The notes below the pieces were generated by a model that saw only the letters and a program-made list of their open reading frames with translations, did not search any database and was not told the DNA's origin. From positions 1 through 64,000 of the forward strand of contig NZ_CZQA01000015.1 in the NCBI RefSeq assembly GCF_001458735.1: a stretch of 64,000 nt of DNA, read 5' to 3'. A program made the position numbers and the translations under genes. The first letter of the stretch is position 1, and each line of letters starts with the position of its first letter. Below are positions 17,688 through 29,018 of this stretch, piece after piece. This DNA is from Candidatus Nitrospira nitrosa. GTDB taxonomy: Bacteria; Nitrospirota; Nitrospiria; Nitrospirales; Nitrospiraceae.

Positions 17688-17711
17688 GCAGCCTCTCTAT
17701 TGGGAGGCTGC
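17688..17711. terminator. Hairpin between convergent genes
   Basis: GCAGCCTC (17688-17695) and GAGGCTGC (17704-17711) form a perfect 8-bp stem with an 8-base loop. It lies about 110 bp after the Wzc-like gene and overlaps the last codons and stop of the convergent cytochrome gene. It could serve both directions. On neither strand is a good T-run seen, so intrinsic termination is only probable. Confidence 0.5.
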
Positions 17712-18218
17712 AGGAAACAGAATGAACGGTTGCCTAGGTTCCTGATCTGGTGGGACGTAGGCAGGCGCTTGGTCACCAGCTGGTCCTAGATATCTGATAA
17801 ACCGGTAAATAACACGCAAGTCCTGCTCCTTCATTTCGCGCAGGACAAACCAGGGCATAGGGGGGCGAAACTCGACCGAGCGAGCAATCCGAACCCACTG
17901 CTCCTCTGAAAGCTTGTACATGTATAGCCGTAAGTTGCTTGCATAGGTGGTACCCCAGGGGCCCCGCCATCCCATCGCATCTCCTTTGAGCCAGTCTTTC
18001 TCTGGGATTTTCCCTGCAGCCTCCGCGTAGCCGGTCGTATGACAATCGTTACAACCAGCGATTTTGATGATATACCGTGCATGATCGGCAGTCTTCCTAT
18101 CCAAAGCCTGCGGCTGACCACTTGCCCTGGTCTGTTCACCAGCTATCGCTCCTGTGACGAGCGTGATAACAAGCCCGAGACATAACGGTATTGCATGGAT
18201 GACTCGTGTCATGTGCAT
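17697..18218 (-). CDS. Monohaem c-type cytochrome
   Basis: This 173-residue exported protein has a signal peptide (1-27, ending AIAGEQ). The haem-binding motif is CNDCH (Cys56, Cys59, His60). Met121 in RPPMPW is the likely axial ligand. The segment LKGDAMGWRGPWGTTYASNL between them resembles cytochromes from multi-subunit dehydrogenase/oxidoreductase clusters. No partner enzyme is encoded nearby. The ATG at 18218 has GGAGGGG eight bases upstream; a longer in-frame extension to 18275 would place that RBS inside the gene. It probably shuttles electrons in the periplasm. The redox partner is unknown. Confidence 0.87.
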   Translation of the reverse strand: MHMTRVIHAIPLCLGLVITLVTGAIAGEQTRASGQPQALDRKTADHARYIIKIAGCNDCHTTGYAEAAGKIPEKDWLKGDAMGWRGPWGTTYASNLRLYMYKLSEEQWVRIARSVEFRPPMPWFVLREMKEQDLRVIYRFIRYLGPAGDQAPAYVPPDQEPRQPFILFPAASQ

Positions 18219-18310
18219 GGTGTCGTCCCCTCCTATGCGCTTCTTTATGGATCGTGTACGGCTGAGTACAATCATCGATTGTTCATGCTGGAGTGTGGGA
18301 AGGGTAGTGG

Positions 18311-18484
18311 TTAGTAATCATCGATTTCGTCAGTTTCATCGAGCATCTCCACCATGACTTCCTCTGGCTCCGCAGTCCATTGGGCTAGTGGAATGCTTTT
18401 CGCTTTGAGAATGGCCTCCTGCTCCGTTCCTGCAGCCAAGGTGAGCTCATAGCTCACTGTCTGTTTGACTTGAAACATTCTCAT
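18311..18484 (-). CDS. Small acidic protein, unknown
   Basis: This 57-residue frame begins MRMFQVKQTVSYELTLAA and ends in the acidic tail DETDEIDDY. AAAGGTGA lies six bases before the ATG. There is no signal peptide or membrane segment. The N-terminal half looks like a beta-strand/helix unit (VKQTVSYELTLAAGTEQEA), the tail is strongly negative. I do not recognise a family. It sits between the cytochrome gene and another small gene on the same strand. RBS and protein-like composition support it as real. Confidence 0.55.
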   Translation of the reverse strand: MRMFQVKQTVSYELTLAAGTEQEAILKAKSIPLAQWTAEPEEVMVEMLDETDEIDDY

Positions 18485-18593
18485 ATTGATTCACCTTTGT
18501 GCGTATTCTTTGGTCATTGATCCAGCAACTGGGAGCTCTCCGGTCACTTCAGAATGACCCTAGACGTCATCAGCTCGGTGGACCGATGATCCG

Positions 18594-18803
18594 TTAGCAG
18601 GGTCTCTTTTTCCCCTGCATTCGTTCCTGCTCCAGCTCCGTCTGTTGCCGCATCTGTTCAAGTTGAAGCTGAAAGTGCCGCGCTCTCTCGTCGTTCAGGC
18701 CTAGAGGTCGTGTAGTCCCACCGACTCCATCTTTCCCGGCGGCTTGGACCAGTATGGTGGTGAGAACGGTGCCCACTATAACACCGAGTATGAAATTCCA
18801 CAT
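18594..18803 (-). CDS. Small single-pass membrane protein, unknown
   Basis: This 69-residue protein starts MWNFILGVIVGTVLTTILVQ, a transmembrane helix or uncleaved signal anchor. A polar, Gln/Glu/Arg-rich helix follows (about 38-66, LQLEQMRQQTELEQERMQ) that could form a coiled coil. AAAGGAG is present but about 15 bases from the ATG, longer than ideal. No family is recognised. The 290 bp between this gene and the NHL-repeat gene contain the divergent promoters and nothing else I can name. Confidence 0.5.
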   Translation of the reverse strand: MWNFILGVIVGTVLTTILVQAAGKDGVGGTTRPLGLNDERARHFQLQLEQMRQQTELEQERMQGKKRPC

Positions 18804-19093
18804 CGTTTTGCTGTCAGGCTCCTTTCTTTAGATCTATCCCACGTCCGGGGATGGGGGCGTGAGGGGATGGTCACCTTTCACGGGAGTTTCCTATCGAGTA
18901 GCAAGGGTATTTTAATCGATCCGGCCTCAGATACCATAGTGACATGTCTTGTCTGAGCTAGAAGATGTGTATGGCCACACAGTCGTTGCCTTGACTCTAT
19001 TTCCATCGCTTTGTTAGAGTGCTGAACCAATCTAAATATTTGAAAGTTCCACCGTTTCTGAACCATTTCCACGAGTAACACTGAGGCAATATT

Positions 19094-22060
19094 GTGATGA
19101 ACGCCTGGTTGTGTGATGACTTGCATCGCTTCAATCGTCGCCTATGTATCGATGGGCTCCAAGGAGAATGGGGTGCTGGAGATTCGGTAGCTGAAGAAGA
19201 AGAGCTGCCGCTGCCTCCACAAAGTGTCCATGCCAAGCCTGGGAATGGGCGCATTACCATCACCTGGGATCCGGTTCCGGATGCCATGTACTACAATCTC
19301 TACTTTCAGACAACAAAGGGTGTGCAGATCAAGTTTTCCGAGCTGACCAGACCCATCGCTGGTCCCGAAGATTTTAAGAGCGCCATCGGGGTCAAGAAGG
19401 ACAAGTCGACTTGCTTGGAAGGGGCCTCCAGTCCCTACGTCCATGACGACCTCGCCAATGGCACCTGCTACCACTATGTCGTCACGGTGGTGACGTCGAA
19501 AGGTGAAAGCCTCGAATCTCAAGAAGTCATGGCGATTCCATCGCCGTATCTCCTCGCCATGGTGATTGGATGCGAGGGAGTCGATGATGGGGAGCTCAGT
19601 TCTCCGACCGGTATCACGCTCGACAAGGAAGGCAATCTCTATGTGGCGGATACCGATAACCATTCTATTCAGAAGTTCGACAAGACGGGGAAGTTTCTGG
19701 CTCGATGGGGAGGAGAACCCAGTTCGCAAGAAGGGCAGTTCTACTACCCTCGTGGGTTGGCTGTCGGACCGGACGATGTTGTCTATGTGGCAGACAGCGG
19801 GAATAATCGCGTGCAGAAGTTCGATCTCGAAGGCAACGCCCAGAAGGCCTGGGGAAAGTTCGGGTTTGCCTGGCGCGGCGCCGAGATGGGCAGGTTCGAT
19901 GTGCCATGGGGTATCACAACGGATCAAGACGGCAATGTCTATGTGTCCGATACGAGCAACGCGCGGATTCAGAAGTTTCAAGCCGATGGGCAGCCGCTGT
20001 TGAAGTGGGGGCGAGACGGCAGCTTCGATGGTGCCTTCTTTTTCCCACGCGGGGTCGCGGTGGATTTTGTCGGAAATATCTATGTGGCCGACGAAAGCAA
20101 CAATCGTATTCAGAAATTCGACACGCGTGGAAGTTTTTTAACAAAGTGGGGGCGTGAGGGGAGTGGGCCTGGTCAATTCCGGTCTCCCTGGGGGATCGCC
20201 TGTGATGCCCTGGGGAATGTGTATGTGGTCGATAGTGGCAATCACCGGATCCAGAAGTTCGATGGGAACGGGACTTTTCTCTGCTCATTTGGCAATCGCG
20301 GGAAGACGGAGGGGCAGCTCAACTTTCCCTACGGGATCGCCGTGGACAAGGAAGGCTGTGTCTTCGTCGTCGATAGCGGGAATAACCGCATTCTCAAGTA
20401 TGTGCCGACTGAAGAGGAATTAAACCGCGGCAAAGAGCAGCCTGCACAGGCTGCCGATCCCGGAGTGGTACAGCCACCTCGCAGTCTTGCCGTCAAGGCA
20501 GGTGATACGGAGGTCTTTCTGAGCTGGATGGAGGTGTCGGGCGCGCAGGCCTACAACCTCTATTTTAGTACCTCACCCCACATTACGGTTGAGGGGGCTA
20601 CCAAGATTGAAGGCGTGACGAATCCCTACACGCACGAGGGGCTTACCAATGATACCCCCTATTTTTATGCTGTAACGGCATCGTTTGAAGATGGGACGGA
20701 AAGCGGGTTGTCCGAAGAAGTGACGGCGATGCCTGTGCTGATCGATATCACGGCTCCGCAGAACCCCTATGCCGTGATTAACCACGGGGCCTTCATGACG
20801 AATTCGCCGGATGTGGTGGTGACCATCTCCGCGACGGACTTGGACACAGGCGTCGGGGCGTATTTCATTTCCGAGAGTCCATTGACACCCATGGCCGGCA
20901 CGCCGGGATGGGTGGAAGTGACGCCGGCGATCAAGTTTGGAGCGACGATCCCGTTCATTCTGTCTCCAGCCGACGGCCAGAAAACGATTTATGTATGGTT
21001 TAAGGACATTGGAGGCAACGTCTCGACCCCGGCGAGTACCACCATCCTTGTCAATACCTCGGGCTATCTCTGTGTCGCAAAATGGGGGAAGCCTGGCCGC
21101 GGTGCATCATTGTTGCACGGCGGAGAATTCATGGCGCCGATGTACGGACTCTGCGTGGATCAGCAGGGATCGCTGTTTGTCGTGGATAACGGCAACAATC
21201 GCGTACAGAAATTCGACAGCGCGGGCAACTTTATTATCTTGTGGGGGAGTTTCGGTTCAGCGAATTCCAACTTCCATAACCCCACCGGCATTGCCTGTGA
21301 CGGAAAGGGCGATGTTTGGGTGGTCGATACCAACAACCATCGCGTGCAGAAGTTCGATGGAAAGCTCGGTGGCTATTTGATGAAGTTCGGCTCACGCGGG
21401 AATGGCGAGGGGCAGTTCAATGCCCCCTGGGGCATTGCCGTCGACCGTGTGCGGGGCTATGTCTATGTCGTCGACAGTGCCAATTTCCGCGTGCAAAAGT
21501 TCGACATGACGGGCGAGTTCATCATGGCCTGGGGCAGCTTTGGTAACGGTGATGGGCAGTTCTATTTCCCACGTGGAGTGGCCGTCGACCAAGAGGACGG
21601 AACCGTCTACGTCGTCGACATGGGCAATCACCGCATTCAGAAATTCGACACCAGTACCAACGTCTTGCCGCAGCTCTTGACGAAATGGGGAGGCAGTCCG
21701 GCAGCCGGACATGCCAGCAGTTCCTTGGCGCAGGAGGCCGGGCAGCTGCGCTCGCCATGGGGCATCACCGTTGATGGAGCTGGCGATGTCTATGTAACGG
21801 ATACGGGGAATCATCGGATCGAAAAGTTCGACCGCGAGGGCAATTTCATCACACAGTGGGGCGGGTTCGGCAACGGTGACGGGCAGTTTAATTTCCCGTA
21901 CGGGGTCACCGTCGATGCCAAAGGCAGTGTGTTTGTCATCGATAGCGGTAACACCAGAGTGCAGCAGTTCATGCCAGCGGAAGAGGGGAGCGAGCGGTTG
22001 CAAGACGAGGCAGAGGATCTGGCCGAGTTGGAAAAAACGCAACGAACTCAGAAGGTCTGA
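19094..22060 (+). CDS. Large NHL-repeat protein with Fn3 domains
   Basis: This 988-residue protein has two six-bladed NHL beta-propellers. The first (about 165-435) has blades such as [17 protein letters not shown] and [17 protein letters not shown]. The second (about 660-965) has blades such as [17 protein letters not shown]. Fn3 domains lie at about 40-145 and 455-555, with an Ig-like segment ([15 protein letters not shown] onward) to about 650. NHL propellers bind proteins, glycans or RNA, and related bacterial proteins are mostly exported. No signal peptide is visible here. The GTG at 19094 and ATG at 19097 are both possible starts. Its stop is 10 bp before guaB, so it may share a transcript. 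A scaffold or adhesion role is inference. Confidence 0.85.
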   Translation: MMNAWLCDDLHRFNRRLCIDGLQGEWGAGDSVAEEEELPLPPQSVHAKPGNGRITITWDPVPDAMYYNLYFQTTKGVQIKFSELTRPIAGPEDFKSAIGVKKDKSTCLEGASSPYVHDDLANGTCYHYVVTVVTSKGESLESQEVMAIPSPYLLAMVIGCEGVDDGELSSPTGITLDKEGNLYVADTDNHSIQKFDKTGKFLARWGGEPSSQEGQFYYPRGLAVGPDDVVYVADSGNNRVQKFDLEGNAQKAWGKFGFAWRGAEMGRFDVPWGITTDQDGNVYVSDTSNARIQKFQADGQPLLKWGRDGSFDGAFFFPRGVAVDFVGNIYVADESNNRIQKFDTRGSFLTKWGREGSGPGQFRSPWGIACDALGNVYVVDSGNHRIQKFDGNGTFLCSFGNRGKTEGQLNFPYGIAVDKEGCVFVVDSGNNRILKYVPTEEELNRGKEQPAQAADPGVVQPPRSLAVKAGDTEVFLSWMEVSGAQAYNLYFSTSPHITVEGATKIEGVTNPYTHEGLTNDTPYFYAVTASFEDGTESGLSEEVTAMPVLIDITAPQNPYAVINHGAFMTNSPDVVVTISATDLDTGVGAYFISESPLTPMAGTPGWVEVTPAIKFGATIPFILSPADGQKTIYVWFKDIGGNVSTPASTTILVNTSGYLCVAKWGKPGRGASLLHGGEFMAPMYGLCVDQQGSLFVVDNGNNRVQKFDSAGNFIILWGSFGSANSNFHNPTGIACDGKGDVWVVDTNNHRVQKFDGKLGGYLMKFGSRGNGEGQFNAPWGIAVDRVRGYVYVVDSANFRVQKFDMTGEFIMAWGSFGNGDGQFYFPRGVAVDQEDGTVYVVDMGNHRIQKFDTSTNVLPQLLTKWGGSPAAGHASSSLAQEAGQLRSPWGITVDGAGDVYVTDTGNHRIEKFDREGNFITQWGGFGNGDGQFNFPYGVTVDAKGSVFVIDSGNTRVQQFMPAEEGSERLQDEAEDLAELEKTQRTQKV

Positions 22061-22070
22061 CGAGGGAACG

Positions 22071-23537
22071 ATGCTTGATAAAGAGCCGCGATTGGGACTG
22101 ACCTACGATGACGTGATTCTGGTACCGGCTAAGTCACAGGTTCTGCCCAATGAAGTCGATACGAGCACCTTCGTTTCCCGGAACATCAGGATCAATATTC
22201 CGCTGGTCAGTGCGGCCATGGATACGGTGACAGAGTCGCGATTGGCGATTGCGATGGCCCGTGAGGGGGGAATCGGTATTATGCATCGGGTCCTCTCTCC
22301 GGCGGATCAAGCCATGGAGGTGGATCGAGTCAAGAAGTCCGAAAGCGGGATGATCATGGATCCCGTCACGATTTCTCCTGATGAAACTATCCGAGACGCG
22401 CATCAGCTCATGGCGAAATATAGGATTTCCGGGATTCCCGTTACCAAGGGGCGCAAGCTGGTGGGGATTTTGACCAATCGAGATTTGCGGTTCGAGAGCA
22501 GAATGGACCTGAAAGTGTCGCAGGTGATGAAACGGGATCGTCTCGTGACGGCGCCGGAAGGCACGAGCCTCGAGAAAGCGCGGGAGATCCTTCACGAACA
22601 CCGGATTGAAAAGTTGCCGGTCGTCAACAAAGCGTACGAATTGAAGGGGCTCATTACCATCAAGGACATCGAAAAGCGAATCAAGTATCCCAATGCGTGC
22701 AAGGACGGGCATGGACGCTTGCGGGTCGGAGCAGCGGTCGGTGTTGGGCAGGATACTCAAGAACGCGTGACTCTGTTGAAGAAGGCAGGCGTGGATCTTG
22801 TGGTGATTGATACCGCCCACGGCCACTCACAAGCCGTGTTGAATACGGCGAAGATGATCAAAAAGCTGTATCCGGACCTTGAGCTGGTTGCGGGCAACAT
22901 TGGTACGGCAGAGGCGGCAAAGGATCTGCTGAAAGTCGGGGTCGATGCGGTGAAGGTTGGAGTTGGGCCGGGGTCGATCTGTACGACGCGGATTGTGTCC
23001 GGTGCCGGTATGCCGCAGCTGACGGCCATTGCTGATTGTGCCAAGGTTTTGCGGGGGACCGGAGTCCCGGTCATTGCGGATGGCGGGATCAAGTTTTCCG
23101 GTGACATTGCCAAAGCGCTCGCGGCGGGGGCCTCGTCGGTGATGCTCGGTGGGCTGTTTGCCGGAACGGAAGAGTCTCCCGGAGAGACCGTGCTGTATCA
23201 GGCCAGAACGTATAAGGTCTACCGCGGCATGGGGTCCATCGGCGCGATGGAGCGCGGAGGCGGCGATCGCTATGGACAGGGGGGACGCCCGGCGCAGAAG
23301 TTGGTTCCTGAAGGAATCGAAGGGCGTGTGCCGTACAAGGGGCCCTTGGCGGCTGTGGTGTATCAATTGGTCGGTGGTGTCCGATCCGGCATGGGATACT
23401 GCGGGTGTAAGTCGATTTCCGATCTCCAGAAGAACGCCACATTCATCAGGCAGTCCGTCGCCGGTCTCCGAGAGAGTCATGTCCACGATGTGATCATTAC
23501 CAAAGAAGCGCCGAACTATCGAATGGATTGGGAATAG
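22071..23537 (+). CDS. guaB: Inosine-5'-monophosphate dehydrogenase
   Basis: This 488-residue enzyme oxidises IMP to XMP with NAD+, the committed step of GMP synthesis. The TIM barrel starts [14 protein letters not shown] and includes [13 protein letters not shown]. Two CBS domains occupy about 95-205. The active-site loop [11 protein letters not shown] carries the catalytic Cys (about 304). The flap has RGMGSIGAM. Length is typical. The ATG at 22071 ([12 protein letters not shown]) has CGAGGGA upstream and is preferred over a longer in-frame extension that runs into the NHL-repeat gene. guaA follows after 106 bp, so XMP is passed to the next enzyme from the same region. Confidence 0.97.
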   Translation: MLDKEPRLGLTYDDVILVPAKSQVLPNEVDTSTFVSRNIRINIPLVSAAMDTVTESRLAIAMAREGGIGIMHRVLSPADQAMEVDRVKKSESGMIMDPVTISPDETIRDAHQLMAKYRISGIPVTKGRKLVGILTNRDLRFESRMDLKVSQVMKRDRLVTAPEGTSLEKAREILHEHRIEKLPVVNKAYELKGLITIKDIEKRIKYPNACKDGHGRLRVGAAVGVGQDTQERVTLLKKAGVDLVVIDTAHGHSQAVLNTAKMIKKLYPDLELVAGNIGTAEAAKDLLKVGVDAVKVGVGPGSICTTRIVSGAGMPQLTAIADCAKVLRGTGVPVIADGGIKFSGDIAKALAAGASSVMLGGLFAGTEESPGETVLYQARTYKVYRGMGSIGAMERGGGDRYGQGGRPAQKLVPEGIEGRVPYKGPLAAVVYQLVGGVRSGMGYCGCKSISDLQKNATFIRQSVAGLRESHVHDVIITKEAPNYRMDWE

Positions 23538-23540
23538 TTT

Positions 23541-23635
23541 CGGTAAGGGGTTAGGAGTAAGGAGTGAGGGGGCCGAGTCCTAACCAGTCCTGTGATGAAT
23601 AGGTCCCCCTTACGCCTCACCTCTTATTCTTTACC
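23541..23635. repeat. Long imperfect inverted repeat between guaB and guaA
   Basis: The arms 23541-23572 and 23604-23635 match at 23 of 32 positions when one is reverse-complemented. Both begin CGGTAA and end in a run of five G. The intervening 31 bp contains GTCCTAACCAGTCC. The arms are themselves built from GGAGTRAGG-like units. It may be a dispersed extragenic repeat or an attenuating mRNA structure between the two purine genes. Similar text (TTCCCTACTCCTAACTG) occurs near 39231, consistent with a repeated family. Confidence 0.45.
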
Positions 23636-23643
23636 GCATCAAG

Positions 23644-25200
23644 ATGGAACTCTGGCACGATAGAATTCTGGTTTTGGACTTCGGGTCGCAGTATACGCAG
23701 TTGATTGCCCGCCGCATTCGCGAGGCGCAGGTCTACTCGCAGATTTTCCCCTGTACGGCCTCACTGGCGACTATCCTGGCCTATCGGCCGAAGGGCATTG
23801 TGCTGTCCGGCGGACCGTCCAGCGTCTACGAAAAAAAGGCCCCGATCATTGCCAAGGAGCTATTTGATCAAAACATCCCGATCTTGGGGATCTGCTACGG
23901 AATGCAGCTGGTGACGCATCTGTCTGGAGGAGAAGTCGCCAAGTCGACCCATCGTGAATATGGTCGTGCAGAGCTCATGATCGATGATGCGAGTGATCTC
24001 TTTCAAGGCGTGGGGAGCAAGAAGCTGACGACGGTCTGGATGTCGCATGGGGATCGGATCGAACGGATGCCGCCGGGATTCCGATCGATCGCGCATACCG
24101 GTAACTCTCCCGTTGCGGCGATGAAGCGGGACGATGCCGAGCGGCGGATCTATTGTTTACAGTTCCATCCTGAAGTGGCGCACACGCCGGAGGGGACGAA
24201 GATTCTCCGCAACTTCGTGTATGAGATCTGTGGCTGCAAACCAACTTGGACCATGCAGTCCTATGTCGACACGGCGGTCAAGCAGATTCGTGAACAGGTC
24301 GGCAAAGAGCGAGTCATCTGTGCGTTGAGCGGAGGGGTGGATTCTTCTGTCGCAGCAGCGCTGACGCATCGGGCGATCGGGGATCAGCTTACCTGTATTT
24401 TTGTTGATAACGGTGTCCTGCGGGCTGGCGAACGGGAACAAGTGCAGAAGACCTTTGCCTCGCAGCTGCATTTGAATCTCCGCGTGCTTGATGGGACGAA
24501 GCCATTTCTGGCTGCACTGAAGAATGTGACGGATCCTGAACGAAAGCGAAAGATCATCGGCCGGCAGTTCATCAAGATGTTTGAGGTGGAATCCAAGAAA
24601 TTGAAAGGCAGCAAGTATCTTGTTCAGGGGACGCTCTACCCGGACGTCATCGAGAGCGTGAGCTTCAAGGGGCCTTCCGCTACGATTAAAACCCACCATA
24701 ACGTCGGTGGATTGCCGGCGCGTATGAAGCTCAAGCTGATTGAACCGCTACGAGAGCTCTTCAAAGATGAGGTGCGGGTGCTGGGAACAGAACTGGGATT
24801 GCCCGACGACATCGTCTGGAGGCAGCCGTTCCCAGGACCGGGATTGGCCATTCGTGTGTTGGGTGCGGTGACGCCGGAACGGTTGGCAATTCTTCGCGGG
24901 GCGGAAGCCATCGTCGATGAGGAAATTCGGAGCGCGGGACTCTACCGTGAAATCTGGCAGGCTTTTGCCGTGCTGTTGCCGATTCGCACGGTGGGAGTGA
25001 TGGGCGATCAGCGGACGTATGAGCACGTCGTTGCGATTCGCGCGGTGACCAGCGTCGATGGGATGACGGCCGATTGGGCGAAGATTCCCAACGAGGTACT
25101 CGGTCGCATGTCGAACCGGATCATCAACGAAGTGAAGGGTGTGAATCGGGTGGTCTACGACATCAGCTCGAAACCGCCGAGTACGATTGAATGGGAGTAG
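23644..25200 (+). CDS. guaA: GMP synthase (glutamine-hydrolysing)
   Basis: This 518-residue enzyme amidates XMP to GMP using glutamine and ATP. The N-terminal class I glutamine amidotransferase has the nucleophile Cys84 in GICYGMQLV and the His-Glu pair in FHPEV. The ATP pyrophosphatase domain has the PP-loop ALSGGVDSS (about 227-235). The dimerisation domain ends TIEWE, as in most bacterial GuaA. The start is [20 protein letters not shown]. The RBS is poor, and the repeat just upstream may be part of the leader. It acts directly after GuaB. Downstream genes are a pseudouridine synthase and aspS. Confidence 0.97.
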   Translation: MELWHDRILVLDFGSQYTQLIARRIREAQVYSQIFPCTASLATILAYRPKGIVLSGGPSSVYEKKAPIIAKELFDQNIPILGICYGMQLVTHLSGGEVAKSTHREYGRAELMIDDASDLFQGVGSKKLTTVWMSHGDRIERMPPGFRSIAHTGNSPVAAMKRDDAERRIYCLQFHPEVAHTPEGTKILRNFVYEICGCKPTWTMQSYVDTAVKQIREQVGKERVICALSGGVDSSVAAALTHRAIGDQLTCIFVDNGVLRAGEREQVQKTFASQLHLNLRVLDGTKPFLAALKNVTDPERKRKIIGRQFIKMFEVESKKLKGSKYLVQGTLYPDVIESVSFKGPSATIKTHHNVGGLPARMKLKLIEPLRELFKDEVRVLGTELGLPDDIVWRQPFPGPGLAIRVLGAVTPERLAILRGAEAIVDEEIRSAGLYREIWQAFAVLLPIRTVGVMGDQRTYEHVVAIRAVTSVDGMTADWAKIPNEVLGRMSNRIINEVKGVNRVVYDISSKPPSTIEWE

Positions 25201-25287
25201 GAGGAGAGGCAACGTGCGGCCAGGTGGCTTCTGTGCTCGGCGCATGCGCGCAGTAGAACCCACATTGGTCACCCGTCGCTAGGAGTT

Positions 25288-26133
25288 ATGGAAATAAGAT
25301 TGCAGAAGCTCATCGCCAGTACTGGGCTGTCGTCTCGCCGGAAGGCGGAGATGATGATCGCCAGCGGCCGCGTGACGGTCAACGGCAAGGTCGTGACCGA
25401 ACTTGGAACGAAGGTCGATGCCGGGCGCGACCACGTGAAGGTCGATGGCAAACACCTGACTTCCGCACAACCGTTTGTGTATCTGGTGTTGAACAAACCG
25501 AAGAACGTGATGTCCACTTTAGATGATCCGGGCGGGCGCCCAACCGTGAAGGATTTTTTGCACGGTGTGCTGGTGCGAGTGTTTCCAGTCGGACGATTGG
25601 ATTTTGATAGCGAAGGGTTGATGTTATTGACGAATCATGGTGAGCTGGCCCAGGCCCTGTTACATCCGCGATACCATGTTCCCAAAACCTATCTGATCAA
25701 GGTGAAGGGCGTGTTGGGGGACGAGGAGATCAGACAGTTGGAGCAGGGGGTGAGGCTCGAAGATGGCATGACCGGTCCCGCCTATGTGAAGAAGGTGAAG
25801 AAGGCGGAGCAGAACTCTTGGCTAGAGGTCACCATCCGAGAAGGGCGGAAACATCAAGTCAAACGGATGTTGGAGTCAGTCGGACATCCCGTGCTGAAAT
25901 TACAGCGAATACGGATGGGGCCCTTGTCCTTGGGTGGGCTTGCCCCAGGTGAATTTCGATTCTTGAGCGATCGGGAAGCAAACGCACTGCGAGAGCTCGT
26001 AGAAGAACGGAAAGATGCGGTTGAGCGGGGAGAAGAGCCGACGCCAAAATCGAAGCGCCCAGTTCGGCAAGCGGGATGGGCCAAGCCGGCGCGAGCGAAA
26101 CAATTTTCTTCGAAGAAAGTCAGGGGGGCATGA
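25288..26133 (+). CDS. RsuA/RluB-family pseudouridine synthase
   Basis: This 281-residue enzyme isomerises uridine to pseudouridine in rRNA. An S4 RNA-binding domain (1-60, [18 protein letters not shown]) precedes the catalytic domain with Asp105 in [20 protein letters not shown] near residue 195 completes the family signature. The C terminus is basic ([10 protein letters not shown]...RAKQFSSKK), as in many RluB proteins, which modify 23S rRNA near U2605. RluB is therefore favoured over RsuA or RluE, but paralogues are hard to separate by eye. TAGGAG precedes the ATG. Its last four bases overlap the aspS start as ATGA. Confidence 0.9.
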   Translation: MEIRLQKLIASTGLSSRRKAEMMIASGRVTVNGKVVTELGTKVDAGRDHVKVDGKHLTSAQPFVYLVLNKPKNVMSTLDDPGGRPTVKDFLHGVLVRVFPVGRLDFDSEGLMLLTNHGELAQALLHPRYHVPKTYLIKVKGVLGDEEIRQLEQGVRLEDGMTGPAYVKKVKKAEQNSWLEVTIREGRKHQVKRMLESVGHPVLKLQRIRMGPLSLGGLAPGEFRFLSDREANALRELVEERKDAVERGEEPTPKSKRPVRQAGWAKPARAKQFSSKKVRGA

Positions 26134-27893
26134 AGATTCGTACGCATCGCTGTGGAGAGTTGAAGAAGGCCCAGGTGGGCCAGACCGTAGTCTTGAACGG
26201 CTGGGTACAGCGCCGACGAGACCATGGCATGGTCATCTTTATCGATCTGCGGGATCGCACGGGGATTACGCAGGTGGTCTTCAATGCTGAACGCAATCTT
26301 CAGTGTCATCAAGCGGCTCACTCGCTCCGCAGTGAATGTGTTGTCTCCGTGACCGGGCAGGTCATGGCGCGACCGGATGAGTCGAAAAACCCTGATCTCT
26401 CGACCGGTGACATCGAAGTCTTTGTCGACGAGGTGGAGATTCTCAACGAAGCCAAGACGCCGCCCTTCTTAATCGAAGACGATGCGGATGTCACGGAGTC
26501 CATCCGACTGAAGTATCGGTTCTTGGATCTTCGTCGCCCCAGGATGCAGCAGTTGTTGAGTCTTCGGCACGGTATTACGCAAGCCACCAGAGAATTTGTG
26601 AATGCCGAAGGCTTTTTGGAGGTCGAGACGCCGATTCTGACCAAAAGCACGCCGGAGGGGGCTCGTGATTATCTCGTGCCGAGCCGGGTGAATGCGGGGC
26701 AGTTCTTTGCGTTGCCGCAGTCACCGCAACTATTCAAACAGGTGCTGATGGTGAGCGGCGTCGATCGCTACTATCAAATCGCGCGCTGTTTCCGAGACGA
26801 AGACCTCCGCAATGATCGGCAGCCGGAGTTTACGCAGATCGATTTGGAAATGTCGTTTGTCGATCGTGAACAGATCATGAGCCTGATGGAGCGGATGATC
26901 GTCACGATTTTTCGCAACGTCGGAGGAGTGCAGTTGCCGACGCCATTTCCTAGGATGACCTATGCGGAGGCGATGGGCCGCTATGGGTCTGATAAGCCGG
27001 ATCTTCGGTTTGATATGCCGCTCCATGATATGACGGCCTTCGGCGCGGCGAGTGAGTTTAAGGTCTTCAAGGATGCGGCGACGAAGGGTGGGATCGTCAA
27101 AGCATTGGTCGTGAAGGGTGGCGCGACACTGTCCCGGACTCGAATCGATGCCTTGGGAGAAACGGCCAAGAGTTTTGGCGCGAAAGGTCTCGCTTGGTTG
27201 AAGTTGACGGCAGAAGGGCAGTTGGAGTCTGTGATTGCGAAGTTCTTGGACGCGAAGGCTTTTGCAGTGGCACTACCGGAGGCGAAGCCGGGAGACCTGG
27301 TCCTCTTTGGCGCCGACAAGCCGGCTGTCGTGCATGACGTGATGGGGCGCATCCGTCTCCTGTTGGGAGAAGAACTCAATCTCATCGACAAGACCGCCTG
27401 GAAGCCTCTATGGGTCATCGATTTCCCCATGCTGGATTATGATGCGGAGCAGAAGCGGTACATGGCCATCCACCATCCCTTCACGGCGCCGCTCGATGAG
27501 GATCTCCCGTTATTGGAGTCCGATCCGCTGAAAGCGCGGGCCAAGGCATACGATATGGTGCTGAACGGCAGCGAAATCGGCGGCGGCAGCATCCGTATCC
27601 ACCGTCGCGATGTACAAAGCAAAGTGTTTGATCTGCTTGGGATCGGGAAGGATGATGCGGTCCTCAAGTTTGGCTTTTTGCTTGAGGCGCTGGAGTATGG
27701 CGCGCCACCGCACGGCGGGATCGCCTTTGGGCTTGATCGCCTGGTCATGCTGCTGGGCAACGCCGATTCGATTCGTGATGTCATCGCGTTTCCCAAGACT
27801 CAACGCGCGCAATGTCCACTGACCGACGCACCCTCCGCTGTCGCGGCTGATCAACTGAAGGAGCTGCGCATTAAGCTAGATCTGGTCGAGTAG
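26130..27893 (+). CDS. aspS: Aspartyl-tRNA synthetase
   Basis: This 588-residue class II synthetase charges tRNA-Asp. Its layout is bacterial: an N-terminal OB fold ([35 protein letters not shown]), catalytic core with motif 2 ([14 protein letters not shown]), the bacterial GAD insertion (about 290-400), and motif 3 ([12 protein letters not shown]). The start at 26130 overlaps the preceding stop by four bases; the open frame extends 54 bp further upstream but that is inside the pseudouridine synthase gene. In organisms lacking AsnRS such enzymes may also charge tRNA-Asn; that cannot be decided here. aroC follows 15 bp later. Confidence 0.97.
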   Translation: MKIRTHRCGELKKAQVGQTVVLNGWVQRRRDHGMVIFIDLRDRTGITQVVFNAERNLQCHQAAHSLRSECVVSVTGQVMARPDESKNPDLSTGDIEVFVDEVEILNEAKTPPFLIEDDADVTESIRLKYRFLDLRRPRMQQLLSLRHGITQATREFVNAEGFLEVETPILTKSTPEGARDYLVPSRVNAGQFFALPQSPQLFKQVLMVSGVDRYYQIARCFRDEDLRNDRQPEFTQIDLEMSFVDREQIMSLMERMIVTIFRNVGGVQLPTPFPRMTYAEAMGRYGSDKPDLRFDMPLHDMTAFGAASEFKVFKDAATKGGIVKALVVKGGATLSRTRIDALGETAKSFGAKGLAWLKLTAEGQLESVIAKFLDAKAFAVALPEAKPGDLVLFGADKPAVVHDVMGRIRLLLGEELNLIDKTAWKPLWVIDFPMLDYDAEQKRYMAIHHPFTAPLDEDLPLLESDPLKARAKAYDMVLNGSEIGGGSIRIHRRDVQSKVFDLLGIGKDDAVLKFGFLLEALEYGAPPHGGIAFGLDRLVMLLGNADSIRDVIAFPKTQRAQCPLTDAPSAVAADQLKELRIKLDLVE

Positions 27894-27908
27894 GGAGTGT
27901 CCCTCTAT

Positions 27909-29012
27909 ATGGCCGGTAATACATTTGGTCACATCTTTGCCGTTACCTCCTTCGGCGAAAGCCATGGGCCGGCGATCGGCTGTGTCGTCGATGGCTGCCC
28001 ACCTGGGCTGGCACTCTCAGCCGAAGATATTCAAAAAGACCTCGACCGGCGTAAGCCTGGAACTTCCCGCCATGTGACCCAGCGGCAGGAGTCCGATACC
28101 GTTGAAATTCTCTCAGGGGTGTTCGAAGGCAAGACGACTGGTACGTCGATCGCGCTCTTGATTCGGAACGAAGACCAACGGAGCCGGGATTACGGCAATT
28201 TGGTTGATACGTTCCGGCCAGGACACGCCGATTACACCTATTGGCAGAAGTACGGCATTCGCGATTATCGAGGTGGTGGACGTGCCTCGGCTCGTGAGAC
28301 AGCGGTTCGTGTCGCTGCGGCGGCCATTGCAAGAAAGTGGCTCAATGAAAAGTATGGGGTCGTGATTCGTGGCTATCTCAGCCAGCTCGGACCGCATGAG
28401 TTGCCGTTCAAAAGTTGGGATGCTGTGGGGCAGAATCCATTCTTCTCAGCCGATCCCGATGCAGTTGCCAAACTGGAAGCCTTCATGGATGAACTGCGGA
28501 AAGCCGGTGATTCCGTTGGCGCTAAGATTACGACGATCGCCGAACATGTGCCGGTTGGATGGGGCGCACCGGTCTATGCCAAATTGGATTCGGACTTGGC
28601 CGCTGCCATGATGAGCATCAATGCCGTGAAAGCGGTTGAAGTTGGATCAGGCTTCGCCTCGGTCACTCAGCGCGGATCGGAACATGGCGACGAACTGACC
28701 CCGGAAGGCTTTCTCTCCAACAACGCCGGCGGAATTCTCGGTGGGATTTCAACCGGTCAAGATGTTGTTGTGACGATCGGTATTAAGCCCACATCGAGCA
28801 TTCGCATCCCACGCAAATCTATCGATAAGCAAGGCAATCCGGTCATGGTCGAAACCAACGGCCGCCACGACCCCTGCGTCGGCATCCGCGCCACACCGAT
28901 CGCCGAAGCCATGATGGCCCTCGTCCTCATGGACCATGCGCTGCTGCATCGCGCGCAGAATGCGGACGTGAAGACAGCCACGCCTAAACTTCCCGGATCA
29001 GCTTCGAAATAG
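27909..29012 (+). CDS. aroC: Chorismate synthase
   Basis: This 367-residue FMN-dependent enzyme converts EPSP to chorismate, the last step of the shikimate pathway. Signatures are [17 protein letters not shown] (N terminus), [18 protein letters not shown] and [13 protein letters not shown], all complete. The ATG at 27909 matches the usual family N terminus; a GTG at 27897 would add four residues. GGAG lies 11 bases upstream. The last 100 bp of the gene are repeated downstream at 29827, though this copy is intact and ends LPGSASK. It closes the guaB-aspS housekeeping series. Confidence 0.95.
   Translation: MAGNTFGHIFAVTSFGESHGPAIGCVVDGCPPGLALSAEDIQKDLDRRKPGTSRHVTQRQESDTVEILSGVFEGKTTGTSIALLIRNEDQRSRDYGNLVDTFRPGHADYTYWQKYGIRDYRGGGRASARETAVRVAAAAIARKWLNEKYGVVIRGYLSQLGPHELPFKSWDAVGQNPFFSADPDAVAKLEAFMDELRKAGDSVGAKITTIAEHVPVGWGAPVYAKLDSDLAAAMMSINAVKAVEVGSGFASVTQRGSEHGDELTPEGFLSNNAGGILGGISTGQDVVVTIGIKPTSSIRIPRKSIDKQGNPVMVETNGRHDPCVGIRATPIAEAMMALVLMDHALLHRAQNADVKTATPKLPGSASK
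28908..28997 (+). repeat. Direct repeat copy A, 3' end of aroC
   Basis: This 90-bp segment encodes [20 protein letters not shown] near the C terminus of AroC. It is matched by 29827-29917. The first 62 bp differ at only about five positions; the last 28 are weaker but alignable. The two copies bracket the DUF559 and higA genes. Confidence 0.8.
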
Positions 29013-29018
29013 TAAAGA

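Noticed and set aside
21876-22070. Long N-terminal extension of GuaB
   Set aside because: The extension lies inside the NHL-repeat gene in another frame; IMPDH homology starts at the ATG at 22071, which has its own RBS.
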